Source of the DNA: Sialis fuliginosa
Lineage: Eukaryota; Arthropoda; Insecta; Megaloptera; Sialidae
Direction of reading: 5' to 3'
Assembly: GCA_961205875.1 (NCBI GenBank)
Contig: OY540814.1
Coordinates: forward strand, 3,950,993-4,014,992
DNA length: 64,000 nucleotides
Positions 56,101 to 64,000 of this stretch are shown in pieces; position 1 is the stretch's first letter; the number at the start of each line of letters is the position of its first letter. The translations under genes were made by a program, and so were the position numbers. The notes beneath the pieces were generated by a model. It searched no databases. It worked only from the letters and a program-made list of their open reading frames with translations, and was not told the origin of the DNA.

Positions 56101-59100
56101 GAACTCATAAATTAACGCCAAATTTATATAAATTTTGATTTTTGTTATATTTGATTTTTATTATATTTGAATTTTATTACTAAAATTTTGAAATAATTAT
56201 TTTCTTTTTCATAATATAATTGTATTTTTGATACGTTGTCATCACTATTACAAAACGGGCAAAAATTTTCATTTATCGTTTTAATACGTAAGAAAGAAAG
56301 CAGAAAAAAATATTAAAAAATATTTCAATTTATTATCTCATGGTATTTATTTATTTATCTAAAATTTAAAATATTTACAAAACGGGCCCAAATTTCCTTA
56401 ATACGTGCCTGACTTAATAATTTATATAAATGGTTACATAATATATAGAATATTTGATTTTGTTTATGAGATTATGTTATTTTAAGAACAAGGACTCTAA
56501 ATCTTACTTAATACACGACTGACTTAATTCTGTATTAGGTTTTGTTTCACAGAACATAATTAATAGTATCATCTTAATTTTTTTATTTTATTTCCGACAT
56601 TACAATTTTTTTAGTAAAAAGGACATTAAATTTACCTTAATACGTGACTGACTTTAAATTTATTTAGTTAATGTTTAAAACAACTGACTATCTCATTTTT
56701 TTTCCAAAATTTTTAAATATTTAGAAAATGGGGTCCAAATTTTCCTTAATACGTGTCTGGCTTAATTAATTTTATAAATGATTACATAGTATATAATATA
56801 TTTGATTTTATTTCTGAGAATACGGTATTCTAAGAAAAAGGGCTCTAAATCTACCTTAATACGTATTTGTTGTAAATTATTTTTGATGACAATTATCACA
56901 TATCAAATTATTCCAATAAAATATTTGTTACAAAAATTCATAAAATGTATGTTATTTATCTATAAATTACAAACCACGGAAGCCTGAACAATAGTTTAAA
57001 TAAATTAATAATACTCGATTTGCATTTTATAGTATTTACATACACATTAAACTATTTGGCTTCATGTACAATCAATCTAATGTAGAATTTGGGAACGTAT
57101 AGACTTTAATCGTGCCGGATACACTAAAGAACTTATAAAATCTATCTGCTCCACTGATAATGTCTCCTGGAGTCAAATAGATTTTAAAAGTTCCGACGAT
57201 TTTAAATCAGAGAACTAATAAATTTTATAAATTCCGGAATTAATTCCCTCTGGAGCTAATAGAATCTATTAGTTCCGGAGTTTATAAGCCAGGGCACGAA
57301 TAGATTTTAAAAGTTCCGGCACGAATTCTCTTCGGAGTTAATAGAATCTATTCGTTCCGGAATTTTTAACGTAGGGAACGGATAGATTTTAAAAATTCCG
57401 GAACGAATAGCAGGGATTCAGTTCCGGAATTAACTCCGGACCCCTGATTTATAATATATAATTTTTCTTCTCAATTTATTTTTAATTTTATTTTGCCAAG
57501 AGACAAAAATAAAAATGTTTGAACAAATAACCTACAATAATCAAACGTAAATTAAAATTGGATATTGCGCATATCTGGTATATTATGAAGTTATTTGATA
57601 TGAACTTCCTAGTGGGGATATATTTCACGACGAAGAATACTTCAAGAAAGACGGTAAGTATGCGGCCTGCTTATTATTTTTAAATTTAAATGTGGCCTTC
57701 TATGATAAAAAGGTTCCCCACCCCTGGTCTAAAGTATAAGTCACACATCAAAATTATGTGTAGATGTTTTGTAGAGTTAAATTAGTTTTACATAAAAATC
57801 CACAAGATTATTACAACTTTAATATTTAAGTCACTGCAGATAGTTTTTATATAAAATGCAGGTAGTACCGTACATAAAGTTTATCTTTAAGCTGTGTTTT
57901 CAGTATCAGCATGTACTACATAAAATCAAGGATCACTTTAATGTGCAAAACAATAATTTAGGTAATATAGAGACCTTAGGAAATACCAAAATATTGGTGT
58001 TGAAATCATCATGTATTAAATGTCATTTGTCTGCTACAATGATGAAGAAAGTACACGTATGACAGGTGGAGAGGGGGCAGTGGGATACTGTAGGTTTCTG
58101 CTACCCGGGGCAAATGGCAAATCTCCCCCCCACATACTATTATGCTAAATATGACAATTTAGCCCCTTCAACTAATTTTGATTACTTTTTTTGTTCTTTC
58201 GGTACACTACTGAGAGGGGGAGCATCAAACAACATTGTGTACATTCACAAATTTTAAAATATATGCGAGGAAACTGCTAGTAAAGTAATATACAGAAAAA
58301 ATAGGTATTATAATCTACATACTTTGAGTTCAAGTCGGCTAATTTTCTGTTTAAGTTCTGCGACAGTTTGTGCATGCTCAGCATCGCGAATACGGCCCAA
58401 CACTTGCTCCTCTTTTATTTTACCCTCTAAATCTGCATAGCGTCTCTGCTGTTCTCTATCACGACCAATAGATTCCCTTTCCTTCACGGCATATACTTCG
58501 AGTTCCTCGCGTAGTCTCTTATTTTCCTCGTCTTGTCTTCGCAATTGATTGGTACCTACTTGAACTTGGGTTTCTAATTCCATAACCTGGAAACAAGACA
58601 TTTATTTTAGTATGTTTAATTAAATTTAATTGGTTTTGACTGACCTTTAGATGAAGTTCTTTCAGTTCTGTTAATGTTTCCATTTCACGTATTCTCGTTG
58701 TCATCAGTTCTTCTTCGAGGCGTTGTGTTTCATTACCTCTGTTTTCCCAGAACAGTAATTTCTTAGGCGTACTTTCAGCTCCAGATGAAGCTTCTTGTCG
58801 ATGATCCTATACAAAAGGTGTTAGTAATGGAATTATTAGAAATATATATTACTTTTACCTGCAGATGTCTCTGCCATTGTGTACTGAGTTCAGACACACG
58901 CTGTCGTAAATCTTTCAAGGACAGATTAGCCTCGGCTTCACGCAATTTAACGGCAATGAGTTCTTCTTGAAGATGTGCGACGCTGTTATCAGGTGGTGAT
59001 TCCCGCAGTGTCTTCTTGTCTTCTTCGAGCTCGACGATCCGTGTGCGCAATTCTCGTACGAGTGCATCGCTTTCGGCATCTCGTAAACGTATTTTCACTA

Positions 59101-62100
59101 GCTCTTGTTGCAAACATTCTACTAACTCATCGCGCTGCTTTAGCTGCTCTTGTTTTAACGATACTTCATCGATTGATGACTGTCTTGAAGAATTCTATAA
59201 AAAATAAAATATGTTAAAATTTTTATATGTTAAATATTATTACAGTATTATTAATAATTTAAAAAAAGTTGTATCAAATTGTACATTTTAATTTTATATT
59301 ATAAAAAATATTATATTTATATAATTCCTAAGAAAAATTAGCAATGTAATTATATAACATGCATATTTTTAAATTTGATTTTAATTAAAAAAATTTTAGT
59401 AAAACACATCTATTAAAAGTAAATTTACTGAAATAAAAATTATAATTTGTATAGTAAATTACAAAATATATAATTATTTATAAAAATATATCGACAATAT
59501 TCAAAATAAACATTTAAATCATAACCAATTAATTAATTTCTTATTGTAATCCAATTAAATACAATACCTGAAATTTACTAAATATATTCTTCATAGTTAA
59601 CTCAATTTTAAAAGAATTAAAATATTTTTTGGTAAGAATTAGGTGAATAACAGCAATAAAATGTGTCTACATAAATAGCATTCCAATGCACTGTTGACAC
59701 AAGGTAAATGATAATATAATGAAACCTGTATTGAAAACAAGATTACAAAAGTGAACTAAGTTTAGATAAAGGGTTTGGCACTAATTGGTCATCTAAATGG
59801 TCAAAACTTTTTTCCTTAAACAAAAGCACACAAAGAATGTTATGTATACAATTACATACTCATGTATGTTTACATATTGTATATATTCAATATGTATTTA
59901 GTCCTCACTAGGACTGTACAATTTTGCTGTTGAAATGTTAGTACTAAAGAATGTAAAAGAAGTATAAAATTTAAATCATTCTTAATTTTGATAAATGATT
60001 TTATTTATTTATTTTATTGTAAAACTATATTTTTTGAATTGACACAAGTAGTATGTAGAATCAAAAGAGATAGATGATTTCTGTTAATAAGTCAAGAAAA
60101 ATACTAGAAAATTTACTTCAACTACTTTTTGATACTTAATATTTTACATTTAAAAACAGTAAAAAATACATTCATAATACTTGATTTTAACAAGTAAAGT
60201 ATTTGAAATACTTAACATTTAAACATACACCATGACTATATTCATATACAAAATGCCAATGGAAATAATGTGTACCGCTTGCAATGACTTTGAAAAAAGA
60301 TTGAAGCCAGTTATCAAAGTTAAAGGAGGAGTTATACCCAAACACAAATTTTCAATACATATGTCTACTTTAAAAATTGAATAAAAAGTTTATTATAAAT
60401 TTAATATATTATCATTTTCATTTGTATCACAATATAATTGTCAATTTCAAGTACTTTTTATAATATTTGAATTTAATACTTGATTTTAACAAGTCAAATA
60501 CTTCAACTACTTTTGTAAATAGCAAAAAGTACTGATACTTGTGACAGCTCTGTTTTTTTCAACCAATAAAAATATTGTAGAACATGCACAACAAAATACT
60601 GAAATATATTACTACTTACAGATTCTTGTACAATTAAAGCCAGACTTCTAGCTTCATCCTGAATCATTTCCAAACGATGCAAAGTTTCGAGATGCGTGTG
60701 ACGCAATGCATCTAGCTCCCGCTGAACAGCGAATGTGGTTTCTTCCTCTTCCGCACGACTCACTTGACCTTTCACTAACCGGTCAGCCAGAGCAGCACTT
60801 TCTGCTTCTAACAGCTCACAGCGTTGCTTTAACATCTTGTTTTCAGATCTAAGTCTCTATTAAATGTAAAACTAGAGTTAATATTTTTAAAATAAAATGA
60901 CAACAATATTTAATTTAAATGTATTATTTAAAATATTTAAGCATAACATTTTTAAGTACTTACTCTTAATTCTACCATTTCTTCTTGTTCTTTCGTCTTG
61001 ATAACAATGTATTCTTTCTCGAGTTTTTTCATTTTCTTGGCGTTATATTTTACATTGTAAGCTGCTTGCATTAGACTATCAGGATCTGCCTCAGCTCTTG
61101 GAGGTAATTCTTTTTGAAAATACTATAAAAAGTAATTAATGTAAACATCTGAATCAAATAATGTAAGTAGGTATATATATTTTATGCACAATATGCTGTT
61201 AGTAAAACACTACTTTGATGACTAATCATTTGCAAGATTGTAAAACAATACCTATTTGTTTTTTCATATTGTGTAATATTACAAAATACAAACAAAATTT
61301 TAATATCCAAGATTAAAAAATAGATTATTTTTTGGCACAGTACAAAATATATTATTAAACTAATATCGAACATAATATTTTTATAATAATAAGCTTAAAA
61401 TAAAAAATAATACTGGAAGAATATTCTTTTTTTTATATGAAGTAAAAAAATTATATGCATAATAAAAAAAACTTATTTTATAATAAAAAAGTTCATGAGA
61501 AAAATGAAATTTCAGATTTTTGTTAATTATGCAGAGCTCTTAAAATTTTGAGAAAAATGAATGACAAAAAAGTTTCTTCTTAAGAAATTAGACCACTAAG
61601 GTTAGGTCAAGTCTCTTCTGATCTAATCTATGGCTACAGAAGGTGGGTTATATTCTTCAAAATATAACTAGTCTTGATAGTGGATTATTTTAAAAAATAT
61701 TTTAATGAGAACTTTTATATTATAAAGTTATTAATTTTAGTTTCTGATTGGCTCAAAACGAATTATAGTCGGCATAATTTATAAAATTAAAGTCACCTTA
61801 AGCATTCCCTCCATATCGAGACACAGTAAATCATCATGAGCCAACTGCAACAGGGCAAGGGCAACTCTAAAAATAGCTTCCATGCCATCAGCTAGGAACA
61901 CGTCCATGACACGACATGCCAGCGGCAAAGGCAGGGCTGTCGTGAACAGCGTGAGAAACCAGCTGCTGGCGTACATGCTCGTGTGGAAACCCTGCGCTTG
62001 GAAGTGCGCGTTCAGCTCTGGTATCTGCTCCTTGACGGCACCTTCCAGCTGGTGGATGCATACACCTAGCTCGGCCATGCTCGGTTTGAACATGTCACGC

Positions 62101-62156
62101 ATACGGTATTCTTGCATTAGTTTAACTAGTACGGCAAAAGCTTCTTCCTCAGGCAT
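49848..62156 (-). CDS. Evi5: EVI5-family TBC-domain RabGAP, 3' part
   Basis: Eight exons joined in the order 62156-61797, 61122-60964, 60856-60620, 59194-58859, 58806-58645, 58586-58323, 54717-54616 and 50177-49848 give 649 residues without a stop. The protein is a RabGAP of the EVI5 group, whose known partner is Rab11 in endosomal recycling and cell migration. Visible parts are the C-terminal half of the TBC domain (SWFLTLFTTALPLPLACRVM), a long coiled coil (about residues 130-540) and a Ser/Asp-rich tail. The TBC arginine- and glutamine-finger motifs lie in exons beyond 64000, so the gene is partial by the window edge. All visible introns are phase 0. Introns carry several transposons without damage to coding exons. 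Confidence 0.93.
50178..52123 (-). other. EVI5-like intron, proximal part
   Basis: AT-rich. A non-repetitive stretch at 51560-51960 has frames on both strands and GTAAGT-like donors on the minus strand, but no domain I can name. Confidence 0.4.
52124..52692. mobile_element. TIR element with TTACGATA repeats
   Basis: ATATCGTTCCCTACAAGGCA at the left is inverted at the right with one change. The interior repeats GGTTACGAT/CTTACGATA about eight times, and a few times inverted. Size 0.57 kb, non-coding. The target duplication is not resolved. Confidence 0.65.
52693..53637 (-). other. EVI5-like intron, AT-rich
   Basis: No feature is supported. Confidence 0.4.
53641..54374. mobile_element. Palindromic element with CACAGGTT ends, TTA target duplication, receptor-like half-sites
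   Basis: CACAGGTT ... AACCTGTG, flanked by TTA (53638-53640, 54375-54377). Arms mirror each other over about 300 bases. TCAAGGTCA occurs at 53754 and 53865 on plus, and at 54134 and 54252 on minus. It shares GAATCCGAATC and GAGGTCCGT(T)GACCT-like words with the palindrome at 18563, but the termini differ. Inserted 238 bases from the EVI5-like exon at 54616. Confidence 0.8.
54616..54717 (-). CDS. Evi5: EVI5-like exon: end of coiled coil
   Basis: 34 codons, NEEMYTEGELRSSHLEDSDQ then VRELQDTVANLKAE. Donor GAA|GTAAGT; acceptor TCAG|AATGAA. It is too short to show as a long frame but fits the family order and phase. Confidence 0.9.
54904..57726. mobile_element. hAT element carrying another hAT
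   Basis: CAGGGATGGGGAACCTGCGG and its inverse (CCGCA-type ends with GTTCCCCACCCCTG) are flanked by the 8-bp duplication GTCTAAAG (54896-54903 and 57727-57734). Without the nested element only about 350 bases remain, so it is non-autonomous. Confidence 0.9.
54972..57446. mobile_element. Long-palindrome hAT nested in the hAT
   Basis: CAGGGGTCCGGAATTAA and inverse, flanked by ATTTATAA (54964-54971 and 57447-57454). Each arm of about 450 bases consists of a repeated unit CCGGAACTTTTAAAATCTAT alternating with CTATTAGTTCC-type inversions. The 1.6 kb centre (about 55420-57090) is AT-rich with repeated CTTAATACGTG(A/C)CTGACTTAA words and no transposase. Confidence 0.9.
57735..58322 (-). other. EVI5-like intron
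   Basis: Unique AT-rich sequence with a GC-richer patch at 58065-58140. No exon is supported. Confidence 0.4.
58323..58586 (-). CDS. Evi5: EVI5-like exon: coiled coil
   Basis: 88 codons from VMELETQVQVGTNQLRRQDE to KQKISRLELK. Donor AAA|GTATGT; acceptor TCCAG|GTTATG. Confidence 0.93.
58645..58806 (-). CDS. Evi5: EVI5-like exon: coiled coil
   Basis: 54 codons: DHRQEASSGAES, then LLFWENRGNETQRLEEELM and REMETLTELKELHLK. Donor AAG|GTCAGT; acceptor ATAG|GATCAT. Confidence 0.92.
58859..59194 (-). CDS. Evi5: EVI5-like exon: coiled coil with repeated heptad blocks
   Basis: 112 codons. The block LQQELVKIRLRDAESDALVR is echoed by LQEELIAVKLREAEANLSLK, an internal repeat typical of this family. Donor CAG|GTAAAA; acceptor TATAG|AATTCT. 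Confidence 0.93.
59195..60619 (-). other. EVI5-like intron
   Basis: AT-rich. A TACTTGATTTTAACAAGTAA-type word is repeated near 60180 and 60480. Nothing else is seen. Confidence 0.4.
60620..60856 (-). CDS. Evi5: EVI5-like exon: coiled coil
   Basis: 79 codons with heptad pattern (LRSENKMLKQRCELLEAE ... LHRLEMIQDEARSL). Donor TCT|GTAAGT; acceptor AATAG|AGACTT. Confidence 0.92.
60964..61122 (-). CDS. Evi5: EVI5-like exon: linker into coiled coil
   Basis: 53 codons, YFQKELPPRAEADPDSLMQA then a Lys/Glu-rich helix (KKMKKLEKEY), highly characteristic of the family. Donor AGA|GTAAGT, acceptor TATAG|TATTTT. Confidence 0.92.
61123..61796 (-). other. EVI5-like intron
   Basis: AT-rich; no feature is supported. 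Confidence 0.4.
61797..62156 (-). CDS. Evi5: EVI5-like exon: second half of TBC domain
   Basis: 120 codons beginning MPEEEAFAVLVKLMQEY, directly after where the glutamine-finger motif would end in the preceding exon (outside the window). Acceptor CCTAG|ATGCC and donor AAG|GTGAC. The leading ATG is internal and not the start of the protein. Confidence 0.93.
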
Positions 62157-63120
62157 CTAGGCAATGTAGTAATACAGTTAATTCTGGTTACAGCAGACAC
62201 AGATTAATATTTCAATGATCGTTTTCTATAAGTTTGTTAAATGATTAATAATTAGGTTTCTACACAAGACGAGAGTCAAATAGGTCTTGTCTCGTCTTTA
62301 TTTTTGGAACTGAAGTAACGTCTTGACCTCAAATTTTACAACGTTATTGTTTGTTTTGAGACCAAGACCAAAAACTAAAAGTCTTGTCTTGGCATGCAAC
62401 TTTAAACTTAACCGACAGTTTACGCATTTCTGAAATTAATTTAAATTAATTTTTTCATGTTTAATATTTAATATTTGTTTGCATATATCTCAAACCCAAG
62501 AACATTGACATATTCATAATTAAATATTACATTTAGTTAAGGTATTTATTTAATTTATAAAATTAAATCAATGTCAAACTATTGAGATACAGAAAATACT
62601 GTTGTGATTTTATTATTATAGTTAATATTCAGGGCTGTAACTACCACCGGGGCAGCCGGGGCTGCGCCCCGGGGCCCCCGAAAAAGGAAGGTATTTTTTT
62701 ACGAAATCGGATTAAAAAAGTTTTGAGTTAAACTCATTCTGATTCAACACAGAGAAAATTTTTCAAAAACAAAAACTAAAAAAAAAATTGTTTAATACAT
62801 ACATATATAGAATTATCTTTAGCGCCATCGCATAGTACATAAAAAAATTTACAAAAAAAAGAATGTCCCTTTGTTGCTCACAAGATAACAACGAGTCAAT
62901 TTTTATTTTTAAATGTCTTTTTTAGCCGTTTTAATTTGGAACTTGTCACACTTACACATTTATAATCATAAGGAATATCTTTCCCCAAAATTTTATTTAA
63001 ATCGTGGAAGACTGAAACATCTCGAAAATCGGCTATTTTGAGTTTGTTACGGCATTCGACTCTGAAATGATGTACAATTGTTTGGGGAAAACTGCGTTAA
63101 GTATAGTTTATTTATTGGTT
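62157..63120 (-). other. EVI5-like intron with a hAT-type end
   Basis: CAGGGCTGTAACTACCACCG at 62632 followed by GGGGCAGCCGGGGCTGCGCC looks like a hAT terminus. No matching right end is seen before 64000. Confidence 0.4.
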
Positions 63121-63128
63121 GCAAGGTG

Positions 63129-63495
63129 CAGTGGCGTAGCAAGCATAATTGGCGCCAAGGGCACGATATTTTTTTGGCGCCCCGAAAAAAAATAAAATAA
63201 ATAAAAATATTTTATAATAAATCTGAATTAAAATTGTAGTGACTAAAAAAAAAAAGGTCTTCAGTTTTTATTTTATTTACCCCTAATCTTATTTATTAAT
63301 TAAAATTAGAAATTCAAAATTTACACGACTAAAAAAAAAGGTCTTCAGTTGCATATTCTGACCTATGACCCTTTGTCAGTTGGGTTTATGCTATGCGGTT
63401 CAAAAGGCTGGTTTTAAGGACCATTTGGTGCCCTTCTGTAAGTGGCGCCCTGGGCATGATAGACCCCCTTACCCCCCCCCCTCGCTACGCCACTG
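63129..63495. mobile_element. 367 bp hAT MITE
   Basis: CAGTGGCGTAGC and inverse GCTACGCCACTG, flanked by GCAAGGTG (63121-63128 and 63496-63503). GGCGCCC words lie at both subtermini. Non-coding; the 62-residue frame at 63365-63553 is incidental. Confidence 0.9.
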
Positions 63496-63643
63496 GCAAG
63501 GTGACAGATGTTACAGTATTCCAGTAATGGGGGCAGGCCGGTCGCGTCCGTAGAATACTATGACAAGTCAGTTTCTTATCTATCTAGTTTCTATTAGTGG
63601 TTAGGTAGTTATTACAGTTTTGCCCGAACACTTTTGCTCCACC

Positions 63644-64000
63644 CAGTGGCGTAGTAAGAAAAATTTTCGGGGGGGGGGGGGGAGGGGTTAAGCTTGGAGC
63701 TCACAAAATATGCGAAATTATTATTATAATTTTTAATCGAATGATCTAAAACAAGTATTTAATTTCTAAACTTACCTAACTGCAGTTAACTATATGATCA
63801 AAAAAAAAAGTCATTCAATTCAAAATTATTATAATTATTTCGCATATTTGAAGAACATTGAATATTTCGGGGGGGGGGGGGGGGGGGGGTATAATCACAA
63901 AAAAGGTCATTCCATTCAAAATTGTAATGATAATTTCATATATTTTAAGAACATTGAATATTTCGGGGGGGGGGGGGGGTCGACCCCAAAACCCCCCCGT
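63644..64000. mobile_element. Start of a related hAT MITE, cut by the window
   Basis: CAGTGGCGTAGTAAG begins like the element at 63129. It then has three copies of a CATTGAATATTTCGGGGG-type unit with long G-runs (63669, 63870, 63965). The right end is outside the window. Confidence 0.6.

Noticed and set aside
1..64000. CRISPR array, operons, bacterial promoters or rho-independent terminators
   Set aside because: The window is eukaryotic (spliced genes, retrotransposons). The hairpins present are transposon foldbacks, and no regular repeat-spacer array exists.
1..64000. tRNA or rRNA genes
   Set aside because: I saw no cloverleaf with A/B boxes and no rDNA-like stretch. The R1 copies lie outside rDNA here.

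Overview
This is a 64 kb, very AT-rich piece of an insect nuclear genome. It has spliced genes with GT-AG introns, a ZAD-type C2H2 zinc-finger gene (a family largely confined to arthropods), an R1-clade non-LTR retrotransposon, PIF/Harbinger-like elements with Myb/SANT-like proteins, and a short (TTAGG)n motif. Order is not proven. The repeat style (nested hAT and PIF elements, long foldbacks) would fit a hemipteran such as an aphid, but that is inference.

Two host genes are visible. (1) A ZAD + eight-finger C2H2 protein on the + strand (8939-18029, five exons, 413 residues). Its third intron (7.6 kb) splits the first zinc finger and is filled by a stack of transposons. (2) The 3' part of an EVI5-family TBC/RabGAP gene on the - strand (62156 down to 49848, eight exons, 649 residues). 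It carries the second half of the TBC domain, the long coiled coil and the C-terminal tail. The 5' exons lie beyond the right edge.

Most of the rest is mobile DNA. 1-1780: 3' part of a PIF/Harbinger-like element. 2.0-3.3 kb: dispersed repeats and a small hairpin. 4215-8776: a 4.6 kb palindromic element ending just upstream of the zinc-finger gene. 9725-17115: a nest inside the zinc-finger intron, with a TA-flanked foldback, a 196 bp MITE, a second foldback and an inverted-dimer PIF/Harbinger element carrying two mirrored Myb/SANT-like pseudogenes. 18.5-27.8 kb: palindromes, a 6-bp-TSD element, a small hAT and copies of one unnamed repeat family. 27.8-32.9 kb: two R1-clade retrotransposon copies tail to tail inside an inverted repeat. 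33275-42831: an LTR retrotransposon with two 2145 bp LTRs and one 508-residue ORF; its 3' LTR is split by a 2.3 kb PIF/Harbinger-like insertion. 44.6-46.4 kb: a hAT inserted in a foldback and itself carrying a foldback. 52-58 kb and 63 kb: MITEs and a hAT-inside-hAT in EVI5 introns.

Many insertions can be dated relative to each other because target-site duplications, and in some cases an uninterrupted copy, are in the same window. The recurring theme is large inverted duplications. Two of these palindromes also carry many copies of the nuclear-receptor half-site TCAAGGTCA.
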